60,308 nt of DNA from Bacteroidota bacterium. Its GTDB lineage: Bacteria > Bacteroidota > Bacteroidia > Chitinophagales > Chitinophagaceae. Location of the stretch: the NCBI GenBank assembly GCA_024640255.1, contig JAHEFI010000004.1, positions 1 through 60,308 on the forward strand. The letters are read 5' to 3'. Below are positions 25,728-33,672 of this stretch, one piece after another (the first letter of the stretch is position 1; the number at the start of each line of letters is the position of its first letter). Below the pieces are notes generated by a model. It saw only the letters and a program-made list of their open reading frames with translations. It made no database searches and had not been told where the DNA came from. A program made the position numbers and the translations under genes.

Positions 25728-26588
25728 TTGCTTTTTTCTACAAAAGCAATATGGATAAAACTTTGTTTCAGAGAGAGTCATATCAATGCAACCACTTTAT
25801 TAATGTTGCGGATGTTACTCTCTCTTCCTTTTTATATCATTGTCTTATGGACTATAAAAAGAAAAGGAAATTCCATCAAAGCAAATACTAGAACTTATTT
25901 ATGGGCCATTTCAATGGGTGTATTGGGTTATTACTTAAGTAGTCTTTTTGATTTTATTGGATTACAATATGTTTCTGCGGGTATTGAAAGAATTATTCTA
26001 TTTATTTATCCCACACTAGCGGTACTAATTAATTATTGGATTTTTAAAGTACCCATTGTCAAAAGACAATGGTGGGCTATTTTGGTGACATATTTGGGCA
26101 TTGGACTCGCCTACTGGAGTGAAATAAATCTGTTTCAAAATACAGGACTATTTATTTATGGGTCTATTATGGTTTTACTTTGCGGTATAACCTATGCAAT
26201 GTATTTGGTTGGAACGGGTAAACTAATTCCCAAAATGGGTGCTACCCAATATACCAGTGTAGCAATGCTTGCTGCAACAGCTGGAATTTTTACGCATTAT
26301 TGCATAACTGAATCCATAACAAATGCCTTAATATACCTGCATCCTAATAATGCCATTTTTTATTATGTAATTGGATTGGCATTATTAGCTACGGTTATTC
26401 CTTCTTTTTTATTGAATACAGGGATGAAAAGAATTGGCTCCAATGATTTAGCGATAGTTACCAGTATTGGGCCTGTATCTACCCTTTTTCAAGCAAGATA
26501 TCTATTGAACGAGCCCTTTAGCCTATTACAAATTATGGGAACCATTTTGGTGATCCTGGGGGTATTAATGGTAAAGAAGTCAAATTAG
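25728..26588 (+). CDS. EamA/DMT-family transporter, start codon unclear
   Basis: A membrane protein with about ten predicted helices and two EamA repeats (about 1-125 and 130-285), such as IPSFLLNTGMKRIGSNDLAIVTSIGP and the closing ILVILGVLMVKK. DMT exporters move small metabolites; the substrate is unknown. A TTG at 25728 is the first standard start, but it falls in the middle of the first helix. The frame stays open upstream to 25665 and encodes FIIAIIGTLLFSTKAIWIKL, a normal EamA helix 1. There is no ATG, GTG or TTG in that stretch; the ATA at 25674, overlapping the dapD stop TAA, and several ATT/ATC codons are the only candidates. Either a rare start is used or the gene has lost its start. 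Confidence 0.8.
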   Translation: MLFSTKAIWIKLCFRESHINATTLLMLRMLLSLPFYIIVLWTIKRKGNSIKANTRTYLWAISMGVLGYYLSSLFDFIGLQYVSAGIERIILFIYPTLAVLINYWIFKVPIVKRQWWAILVTYLGIGLAYWSEINLFQNTGLFIYGSIMVLLCGITYAMYLVGTGKLIPKMGATQYTSVAMLAATAGIFTHYCITESITNALIYLHPNNAIFYYVIGLALLATVIPSFLLNTGMKRIGSNDLAIVTSIGPVSTLFQARYLLNEPFSLLQIMGTILVILGVLMVKKSN

Positions 26589-26647
26589 CCTATTTGGAAG
26601 TGATTAGAAAAAATTTGGGGTGACTAGAACGAATTCCAACCACCCCG

Positions 26648-26671
26648 ATTATCCTTCCCCCAAAGGATAAT
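26648..26671 (+). terminator. probable terminator or structured element after the EamA gene
   Basis: Perfect 9-base stem ATTATCCTT/AAGGATAAT with the 6-base loop CCCCCA, followed by an A+T tract but no long uninterrupted T run. It is 59 bases after the EamA stop. Confidence 0.45.
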
Positions 26672-26883
26672 ATATTTAATATTTCTTTAATTTGTTTTTG
26701 GTATTACTTTCTTATTTCAACAAATATGCAGCTATATAACGCTGCTACATCTCAAATTTGTAAACAAAGATGTGAAATAAAATATAATGACTTATTTAAT
26801 TGAATTTATATTATTTATATATTAATAATTTATATTATTTTATGTTTAACAAATAAGTTATTTTCTTATTATATTTTTTTAGC

Positions 26884-26891
26884 TATTTTTG
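26884..26891 (+). promoter_or_regulatory. -7 promoter element of the Kelch-like gene
   Basis: TATTTTTG, 15 bases before the ATG at 26907. An in-frame TTG start inside this box is therefore unlikely. Confidence 0.5.
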
Positions 26892-26906
26892 GTTATTAAG
26901 TTTATC

Positions 26907-28355
26907 ATGAAGAACATATTCATTACCCTACTAATTCTTCTCAATTACGTATTTACTAACGCACAAAATGCGAATGGTAACCTAAAAAATCATGAATTAA
27001 GTCTAATTCAACTAATAGAAAAGGATAGTGGAGATATGCAATCTACTATTGACAATAATGAGTTTCAATTTGGAACTGATTTTAGAGGTGCCACCTATTC
27101 TAATATTGTCAAACACAAGGGTAAAATACTTATCCAACCTCTTGGAACCGGTCGCCTATATGAAATAGTCAAAGAGAACAATACTTACCGTTCTAAAAGA
27201 ATTGATTCTACCTTACACTCAGGGGTAAATTTTTTCTCTAAAACCTTTTTTACAAGAGATACTTTATACCAATTCGGTGGACTCGGATTTTGGAATATCA
27301 GAGGCCTTCTTACCTTTTTTAGTCAACAAACCAATCAATGGGAATTGATTCAAACCAACAGAGATGTACCTTGTTTCTTTGATAATAGTCAGGATGCTGT
27401 TTTACAAGTTTATGATGAACCATCACATCCTAAAATGTATTTATCCAATACTTACAAATATTTAAACTACCCTCAGACATTTGATATTTATGGCAAGGAC
27501 ACTTCTTTTGTGTTTGACTTTAATACCAAACAATGGACAGCGCTAGGCAAGTTAAACCCAGAGTTAAAGAGAATCTTGTTGGGTAAAAACTCACTTTATT
27601 TAAATTTTGGCAAATACCAGCTTATTCAAAGTGCCTTAGAATTTTATTGGATCAATTTTGAAAATAATAGTTACGGGAAATTAAAGTCAAAATACAATGG
27701 CGAAATAAGACAAATTTGGTTGCGAGTATATAATAATGAAAGTAATATAGGAAGCTCCAACTTTCAAATGAATGTTGGAAACAATATCTATTTTTTAAAA
27801 GTCAATAAAAATAGAAATTTAGAATATGAGAAATTTACTTTCAATGAAGAAATGCTTGATTTGAATAACCAAGATTATATATACTCTAATAAAATAGACT
27901 TTATTGCTATCATTACCGATTTTTTGGATGAATTTAAAACCACTTTATTAATACTATTATCTATTATAGCCCTTTCCATTTTTGTATATAGTTTCCAAAA
28001 GAGAAAAAAGAAACTTCCTAAAGAAGTTGTATCTATTTTAAATAATAATTTCTTCAATGCTTTAACAATTGTAGAAAAAGAGTTGATTGAAGAATTATAC
28101 GAACACCATTTAAAAGGGGAAGAACTTTCAACTAAATTGATTAATAAAATCATAGGGGTTCAGCAAAAAGATACTTTAACACAGAATAAGAGTAGAAGTG
28201 ACTATTTTATAAGAATTAATCAGAAATTTAAAATGGCCACTCAATACTCAGAACCATTGATTGTAAAACAAAGAGACCATTCTGATAAAAGACAATATAA
28301 TTATAGTTTAAACATTGCTTATATTGCTGATATTGAGGACTTATTGAAGAATTAA
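26907..28355 (+). CDS. Kelch-like extracytoplasmic / transmembrane / cytoplasmic winged-helix-like protein, function unknown
   Basis: A 482-residue protein I cannot name. A signal peptide (1 to about 20, ending NAQ) leads an extracytoplasmic part (about 25-340) with Kelch-like units such as YQFGGLGFWNIRG...QQTNQWELI and DFNTKQWTALG. One transmembrane helix (345-362) is followed by KRKKK (the positive-inside rule puts the C terminus in the cytosol). The last 120 residues start with VEKELIEELYEHHLKG, continue with RSDYFIRINQKF and end in a short strand-like YNYSLNIAYI; the pattern suggests a winged-helix or similar DNA-binding domain, but this is inference. The layout is that of a one-component membrane-bound sensor. 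It is preceded by the largest gap in the window and ends seven bases from the convergent LuxE-like gene. Confidence 0.65.
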   Translation: MKNIFITLLILLNYVFTNAQNANGNLKNHELSLIQLIEKDSGDMQSTIDNNEFQFGTDFRGATYSNIVKHKGKILIQPLGTGRLYEIVKENNTYRSKRIDSTLHSGVNFFSKTFFTRDTLYQFGGLGFWNIRGLLTFFSQQTNQWELIQTNRDVPCFFDNSQDAVLQVYDEPSHPKMYLSNTYKYLNYPQTFDIYGKDTSFVFDFNTKQWTALGKLNPELKRILLGKNSLYLNFGKYQLIQSALEFYWINFENNSYGKLKSKYNGEIRQIWLRVYNNESNIGSSNFQMNVGNNIYFLKVNKNRNLEYEKFTFNEEMLDLNNQDYIYSNKIDFIAIITDFLDEFKTTLLILLSIIALSIFVYSFQKRKKKLPKEVVSILNNNFFNALTIVEKELIEELYEHHLKGEELSTKLINKIIGVQQKDTLTQNKSRSDYFIRINQKFKMATQYSEPLIVKQRDHSDKRQYNYSLNIAYIADIEDLLKN

Positions 28356-28362
28356 GCTAAAA

Positions 28363-29316
28363 TTATACCACTAAAAGACTGCAACCTCTTCTATCACTAT
28401 TATCAGCCCTTCCAAGTACACTAAAACTGCCGTCCTCGTATACTTCTGCCATATCCTGAGTAGCAATAAAGGCACAACTATATATATTGGCTAAATCAAT
28501 TACATGTAATATTCCTCTTCCCACTGTTTTTAGTTGATTAGGATCTTCTTCGTCCCCTACTAAAATTTTCATCCATGGCGGACACCTAAAAATGCCTTCT
28601 TTTATGGCATAAGCCTGACTAAGTAGTTCTGTCATTCCATATTCAGAATGAATATGACTTGTTCCAAACCTTTCATTTAAATAAGCATGTAATAAAGGCT
28701 TGATCATCTCTGTTCTTCTTCCTTTCATTCCTCCAGTCTCCATCACAATCGTAGATTTTAATTGCTGTGGAAAAGCATCCCCAAAATCCAATAAAGCAAA
28801 ACTCACTCCAATCAATAAAGTTTTTTGATGATTCGCTTCAAGCTGTTTTAAAATCGTATCTAATTTTTCAAATTCATTTAGATAAAACCCACTTGAAGGA
28901 TGATTGGATTGTTTTATTAAATGATCCACCATATACACCAAACTTGAATGGGATCTTTCTAAATAAGAAGGCAATAAACCAATTACGCAATATTCTTCTG
29001 GATTGCCGTAAAATAATTCAAAGCATTTATTAAAACTAGTTTCATATAAACCTATATCACCTATCCAATGTTTACTTACTACATCACCAGTAGTGCCACT
29101 ACTTTCAAAATGTATACTAGGTTTTTGCCCAATATAAACATCATGTGTTTTGAAAAAAGAAATAGGCAAGAAAGGCAAACCCGAAGTCAATTTTACCCAC
29201 TCTTTGAAAACTGGGTTATGCTCCGCCTGCCAGTCTTGTAAAAGCTTGGCTTTGCTATCAAAATCAGCAGGACTTATGGTCCATAAAGTTTCTATATCAA
29301 AAGGTGGTTGAATCAT
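28363..29316 (-). CDS. LuxE-like acyl-protein synthetase / acyl-activating enzyme
   Basis: A 317-residue member of the LuxE branch of the ANL adenylating superfamily. Visible motifs are FESSGTTGDVVSKH (the Ser/Thr/Gly-rich P-loop), METGGMKGRR, HSEYGMTELLSQAY and the late DLANIYSCAFIATQD. LuxE activates a fatty acid as acyl-AMP and holds it on a Cys in the lux fatty-acid reductase, but no luxC or luxD is present, so the substrate is unknown. The ATG at 29316 is chosen because the TTG that opens the longer frame lies inside the -7 element TACTTTTG. It is divergent from the M42 peptidase operon. Confidence 0.8.
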   Translation of the reverse strand: MIQPPFDIETLWTISPADFDSKAKLLQDWQAEHNPVFKEWVKLTSGLPFLPISFFKTHDVYIGQKPSIHFESSGTTGDVVSKHWIGDIGLYETSFNKCFELFYGNPEEYCVIGLLPSYLERSHSSLVYMVDHLIKQSNHPSSGFYLNEFEKLDTILKQLEANHQKTLLIGVSFALLDFGDAFPQQLKSTIVMETGGMKGRRTEMIKPLLHAYLNERFGTSHIHSEYGMTELLSQAYAIKEGIFRCPPWMKILVGDEEDPNQLKTVGRGILHVIDLANIYSCAFIATQDMAEVYEDGSFSVLGRADNSDRRGCSLLVV

Positions 29317-29328
29317 TGTTTCAGTGTA

Positions 29329-29336
29329 CAAAAGTA
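29329..29336 (-). promoter_or_regulatory. -7 promoter element of the LuxE-like gene
   Basis: TACTTTTG on the minus strand, 12 bases before the ATG at 29316, in the gap shared with the divergent M42 gene. Confidence 0.5.
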
Positions 29337-29405
29337 AGTATTTATTGAACTATAAATAAAAGCAATATGTACTATCTTGCAGTAGATAAAATACAAAGCG
29401 ATATT

Positions 29406-30524
29406 ATGGCAAAAGCAACTACAACTAAAAAGACAAAGAAGACAGAGATTCAACCAAAAGCTTACGAATTTCTAAAGCAGTATATCAATAATCCATCACC
29501 AGTGGGTTTTGAAACAAGTGGTCAAAGAATTTGGTTAAACTATGTTAAGCAATATGTAGATACTACTTTTACAGATCCTTATGGAACTGCAGTAGGCGTG
29601 ATTAATCCCGATGCTCCTTTTAAAGTGGTGATAGAAGCACATGCTGATGAAATAAGTTGGTTTGTTAATTATATCAGCGATCAAGGCTTAATTTATTTAA
29701 AAAGAAATGGTGGAGTTGACCATCAGATTGCTCCAAGTATGCGTGTTTGGATACATGGTAAAAAAGGACCAGTAAAAGCAGTATTTGGATGGCCAGCTAT
29801 TCACACTAGATTATCTAACCCAGAACAAAAAGAACCACAACCTAAAGTAGATAACTTGACATTAGATTGTGGAGCAAGAACAAAGAAAGAAGTAGAAACT
29901 TTGGGTATTCATATAGGTGCTGTTGTAACATACGAAGAAGGCTTTGACGAATTAGCACATGATTTTATTATTGGAAGAGCCTTTGATAATAGAATTGGTG
30001 GATTCATGATTGCAGAAGTAGCTAGATTATTAAAAGAAAATAAAAAGAAACTTCCTTTTGGCTTATATATAGTGAATGCAGTGCAAGAAGAAATTGGATT
30101 AAGAGGTGCGGAGATGATTGCTAGAAGAATCAAACCCAATATTGCTATTGTAACCGATGTAACTCATGATACGCATACTCCAATGATCAATAAAGCTATC
30201 GAAGGAGATATCAAGTGTGGTAATGGTCCTTCATTAGCCTATGCTCCAGCTATTCATAATAAATTATTAAAAATTGTAGAAGATACGGCCACGGCTAAAA
30301 AGATACCCGTTCAATTTAGAACCTTGAGTAGAAGTACAGGTACAGATACTGATAGTTTTGCTTATGCCAATGATGGTTGTCCTTCTGTATTGATTTCTAT
30401 CCCATTAAGATATATGCATACAACAGTTGAGATGATTCATAAGAAAGATATCACCGACACCATTCAATTGATGTATGAGACTTTATTGAATTTATCTCCA
30501 AAGACTAATTTAAGTTACCTATAA
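29406..30524 (+). CDS. M42-family metalloaminopeptidase
   Basis: A 372-residue peptidase of the M42 (FrvX/tetrahedral aminopeptidase) family. Metal ligands and catalytic residues appear in order: His of VIEAHADEIS, Asp of GRAFDNRIGG, the Glu pair of AVQEEIGLRGA, Asp of VTDVTHD and the late His of RYMHTTVE. M42 enzymes are large dodecameric aminopeptidases with di-zinc or di-cobalt centres. The ATG at 29406 is preferred because the residues before it (MYYLAVDKIQSDI) do not resemble the family; the ATG at 29367 is the alternative. The stop TAA shares its last A with the ATG of the amidotransferase gene (TAATG), so the two are translationally coupled. Confidence 0.88.
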   Translation: MAKATTTKKTKKTEIQPKAYEFLKQYINNPSPVGFETSGQRIWLNYVKQYVDTTFTDPYGTAVGVINPDAPFKVVIEAHADEISWFVNYISDQGLIYLKRNGGVDHQIAPSMRVWIHGKKGPVKAVFGWPAIHTRLSNPEQKEPQPKVDNLTLDCGARTKKEVETLGIHIGAVVTYEEGFDELAHDFIIGRAFDNRIGGFMIAEVARLLKENKKKLPFGLYIVNAVQEEIGLRGAEMIARRIKPNIAIVTDVTHDTHTPMINKAIEGDIKCGNGPSLAYAPAIHNKLLKIVEDTATAKKIPVQFRTLSRSTGTDTDSFAYANDGCPSVLISIPLRYMHTTVEMIHKKDITDTIQLMYETLLNLSPKTNLSYL

Positions 30525-31315
30525 TGAATAACTCCCCCATTAAAATTGCCATTATAGACATGTATGATGGGAGTCCTAATGTAGGGATGCAGTGCATTGA
30601 TAATATCTTAAACAATTGGGCAGCGACTATTTCAAGACCTATTGAAAAAACAATTTTTCAATTAAGAGATCATTGTCAAGTACCTAATTTAAATTTTGAT
30701 ATTTATATTTCAACTGGAGGCCCTGGTTCTCCTACTGAAACCATTCATGAAGCATGGGATCAACAATATGTTGCATGGTTGGATCAGGCTTTTCAACAAA
30801 AAAAATGGGTCTTCCTAATTTGTCATAGTTTTCAAATTGCTTGTAGACATTTTAATATTGGTAAAATTTCTTTAAGAAGATCAAGACAAATTGGAATTTT
30901 ACCTGTTCACCCATTAGTGAATGACGATTTATTTGAAGGTTTAAAAGACCCCTTCTATACTTTGGAGAGCAGATACTACCAAATTACTGAACCCAATGAT
31001 GAAGCCATTGCTGCCATGGGCGCAAGTATTATTATTTTGGAAAAAGAAAGACCAAGTGTCCCATTAGAAAGAGCTATTATGGGTGTGAAATTCAATAGTC
31101 ATATGTATGGGGTACAGTTTCATCCAGAAGCAGACCCTTCATTATTAGAAGCCTATTTTACTCAACCTGAAGTAAAAGATTCTATGATTGAAAGTTTTGG
31201 TGAATTAAAATGGAAGAAAACACATCATTCCATTAAAGATCCCTCAAAAGTAGAAGCCACATTCTCCATCATGATCCCTAACTTTTTGAATAAAGCGATA
31301 AAGGATGAAGCCTAG
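30524..31315 (+). CDS. class I glutamine amidotransferase-like protein
   Basis: A 263-residue protein with the class I (triad) glutaminase fold. The oxyanion region STGGPGSP is at 63-70, the nucleophile Cys100 in FLICHSFQ, and the partner His200 and Glu202 in GVQFHPEAD. Around Cys100 the usual GxCxG elbow reads LICHS, so both flanking glycines are replaced. The glutaminase normally releases ammonia for a partner synthetase; no such domain is fused here. It overlaps the M42 stop by one base and the ATP-grasp gene by 11 bases, so the three genes are one operon. The natural partner is therefore likely the ATP-grasp protein. Confidence 0.82.
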   Translation: MNNSPIKIAIIDMYDGSPNVGMQCIDNILNNWAATISRPIEKTIFQLRDHCQVPNLNFDIYISTGGPGSPTETIHEAWDQQYVAWLDQAFQQKKWVFLICHSFQIACRHFNIGKISLRRSRQIGILPVHPLVNDDLFEGLKDPFYTLESRYYQITEPNDEAIAAMGASIIILEKERPSVPLERAIMGVKFNSHMYGVQFHPEADPSLLEAYFTQPEVKDSMIESFGELKWKKTHHSIKDPSKVEATFSIMIPNFLNKAIKDEA

Positions 31316-32498
31316 TATCAGAAAACAATATAATGAGGCTTTTACAGAAGCAAAGTATCAAGCTTATATTGAGTTTATTGAAAAAATACAAGGTGGTGCA
31401 CTTCAATTCAGATTAGCCGAAACACCTCTATTTTTGGACAAAGAATTTACTAAGACTTTAATAGATGCTGGAAATTCAATTTGTGAGCAATTAACTGATC
31501 CCACACTTATAAAACAAACTAGTAATGCAATACCTTCCCATGCAATTACTAAAAATGAAACCGAACTCCCAGAATGTTTGGTACTAGATTTCGCCATTGC
31601 ATCCAACGGTCAGCAACAGATTGTTCCAACATTAATTGAATTACAAGGGTTCCCTTCTTTGTTTGGATTTGAAATACTTCATGATCAAGCATTTCAATCC
31701 ATTTTTCCAACACCCATTGGGTATAGCCCTTATTTAAATCATTACAATAAAGAAAGCTATATACAGCATTTCAAGAAAATGGTTTTGGGGAGCAATAATA
31801 AGCATACCATATTATTAGAAATCAAACCTGAGGAACAAAAAACTAAAATTGATTTTTATTGTACAAGAGATCTTATAGGAATACCAATTGTATGTATAAC
31901 AGAAATTTTCCAGAAAGAGGGGAAGCTTTATTATCATAGAGATGGTCAGGATATGAATATAGGTCGTATATACAATAGAATGGTTTTTGAAGAAATTCAA
32001 CAACAGGATCAAAGTATTCTTGATAAATGGGATCTTATTAGAAATACCGAAGAACTTGAATGGGTTACACACCCACATCATTTTTTTAGATTCAGTAAAT
32101 ACAGCATGCCTTTTCTAAAGGGAACAGCTGTTCCCACTACACAATTCTTGCACTTAGTAAAAGAATTGCCCAAAGATTTAAATCAATATATTTTAAAGCC
32201 CTTGTTTTCTTTTGCAGGGCAAGGTGTTATCATAGATTTGACAGAAGAAATAATTAATGAGATCAAAGACCCCGAGAATTGGATCTTACAAGAAAAAGTA
32301 ATCTATGCCCCAGTAATTGACACTCCTACTGGCCCCACTAAAGCTGAAATAAGATTATTCTATTTTTGGAACGAGCAGCTAAAAATATACACCGCCACCA
32401 TGAACCTTGCTAGATTAAGTAAGGGAAAAATGATTGGAGTAAACTATAACAAAACTGCCACCTGGGTGGGCGGCAGTTTAGCTTATTTCGAAGTATAA
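31305..32498 (+). CDS. ATP-grasp-like ligase, function unknown
   Basis: A 397-residue protein whose C-terminal half fits an ATP-grasp ligase. Lys298 in YILKPLFSFAGQGV is the nucleotide-binding Lys before a Gly-rich loop, Gln329-Glu330 in WILQEKV matches the adenine hinge, and Glu348, Arg350, Arg370 and Asn380 in TKAEIRLF, NLARLS and VNYNKTA suit the metal and phosphate site. The first 250 residues (LIELQGFPSLFGFEILHD, RDGQDMNIGRIYNRMVFEE) are conserved-looking but unassigned. ATP-grasp enzymes usually form an acyl-phosphate and then an amide or peptide bond. The start overlaps the amidotransferase gene by 11 bases. The substrate is not known. Confidence 0.7.
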   Translation: MKPSIRKQYNEAFTEAKYQAYIEFIEKIQGGALQFRLAETPLFLDKEFTKTLIDAGNSICEQLTDPTLIKQTSNAIPSHAITKNETELPECLVLDFAIASNGQQQIVPTLIELQGFPSLFGFEILHDQAFQSIFPTPIGYSPYLNHYNKESYIQHFKKMVLGSNNKHTILLEIKPEEQKTKIDFYCTRDLIGIPIVCITEIFQKEGKLYYHRDGQDMNIGRIYNRMVFEEIQQQDQSILDKWDLIRNTEELEWVTHPHHFFRFSKYSMPFLKGTAVPTTQFLHLVKELPKDLNQYILKPLFSFAGQGVIIDLTEEIINEIKDPENWILQEKVIYAPVIDTPTGPTKAEIRLFYFWNEQLKIYTATMNLARLSKGKMIGVNYNKTATWVGGSLAYFEV

Positions 32499-32508
32499 TA
32501 AATTAGTT

Positions 32509-33651
32509 TTATTCTGCCTTGTTCATCAATTTCCCTAATAAACTATAGGCATTTTCAATCACAATGTTTTTACCCACCCATTCCGTAGCTTCTGGATTTA
32601 AAATAGCAGCAGTGGTTTTATTTGTGGCACCAAGGGTTACTTGCTTTGCTTCAAATTCATTAGCTGATTTTTGAATAAAAATATAGTCAACTCCTTGGAA
32701 TCTTTGAATAGCAGTCACTGGGACAATCACAGCATCAGCATTCTTTACTGAAAAATCTGCAGTCAAAAACATTCCAGGAACCACATTTTTAGGGATGTTC
32801 AAAAAATGACAATGCACTAAGCCAGTTTTATCTTCATCCAAATTTTTAGATACTACCATTACAGAAACTGGATAGCTACTATTAGGCTCATTTGCTAAAA
32901 CAACCTTTCCTTTTATACCTTCTTTAAATAAGGTTATATCTTTTTCGAAAATAGTGATTGCCGCATGCACATCATTTGGGTCTATTAGCTCTAATAAAAT
33001 ATCTGTTGGGGCAACATATTTACCTCTATTGATATTTACTTTAGAAACATAGCCAGAAATAGGCGCCACTAAATTTACTTTACTAGTTATCTTATCAACA
33101 CTCAAGCTTGATGGATCTATATTAATTAATTGCAGTTTTTCTGCTAAACCTTTTAAAGCAATCGCATTAGTATTGTATTCTGATTGAAGCAATTGAAATG
33201 CTTTCTTACTTACTGCATCTTGTTGTAAAAGCAATTTTTGGCGATCTAAGTCTTGAGAAAGATAAACTGACTTAGATTTAGCAGTTAAATAGTCCTCTTG
33301 TAATTGAATATACTGAGGATCTTTAATAGTAGCAATAGTACTTCCCTTTTTAACAAAATTACCTGGTATCAAATTAATGTCTTGAATATAACCACCCATT
33401 GGAATACTAACAGATGCCACTGCAGTCGGAGGAACATCCACCTTGCCATTTAAATGTATATCTATACTTGCATTACCTTTTTCTAATATTGCGGTTTTTA
33501 AATTAGCTTCTTTAAGTTGATCCTTGTCTAATTGAACAAGCATACTTCCTACACTAGAAGTAGTGATCTTATTGGTTTCAGTTGCCTTTTTATCAGTTTG
33601 ACAAGCATTAAAAGCTATTAAAACTAAAACTGAGATAAAATATTTTTTCAT
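32509..33651 (-). CDS. RND efflux periplasmic adaptor lipoprotein (CusB-like)
   Basis: A 380-residue membrane-fusion protein. A lipobox LIAFNAC places the lipidated Cys at residue 17. A barrel-sandwich lipoyl half (GGYIQDINLIPGNFVKKGSTIATI, about 85-108), a helical hairpin (about 112-170), the second lipoyl half (APISGYVSKVNINRGKYV) and beta-barrel and membrane-proximal domains follow. Such adaptors link an RND pump to its outer-membrane channel. It follows the CusA-CusC fusion by 21 bases on the same strand. Metal rather than drug transport is inferred from the partner and the neighbouring HMA proteins. Confidence 0.85.
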   Translation of the reverse strand: MKKYFISVLVLIAFNACQTDKKATETNKITTSSVGSMLVQLDKDQLKEANLKTAILEKGNASIDIHLNGKVDVPPTAVASVSIPMGGYIQDINLIPGNFVKKGSTIATIKDPQYIQLQEDYLTAKSKSVYLSQDLDRQKLLLQQDAVSKKAFQLLQSEYNTNAIALKGLAEKLQLINIDPSSLSVDKITSKVNLVAPISGYVSKVNINRGKYVAPTDILLELIDPNDVHAAITIFEKDITLFKEGIKGKVVLANEPNSSYPVSVMVVSKNLDEDKTGLVHCHFLNIPKNVVPGMFLTADFSVKNADAVIVPVTAIQRFQGVDYIFIQKSANEFEAKQVTLGATNKTTAAILNPEATEWVGKNIVIENAYSLLGKLMNKAE

Positions 33652-33672
33652 AAAATGTTTTTAGAATGTAGA

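Larger units (their letters stand above)
26589..26906. other. 318-base AT-rich intergenic region with several hairpins
   Basis: No coding potential is visible. From left to right it holds GGGGTG/CACCCC arms (26617-26622 with 26641-26646), the perfect hairpin ATTATCCTT/AAGGATAAT (26648-26671), a GCAGC/GCTGC hairpin (26728-26745) and ACATCT/AGATGT arms (26747-26773). An almost pure A+T stretch follows up to the promoter element of the next gene. No known RNA family is recognised. Confidence 0.5.
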
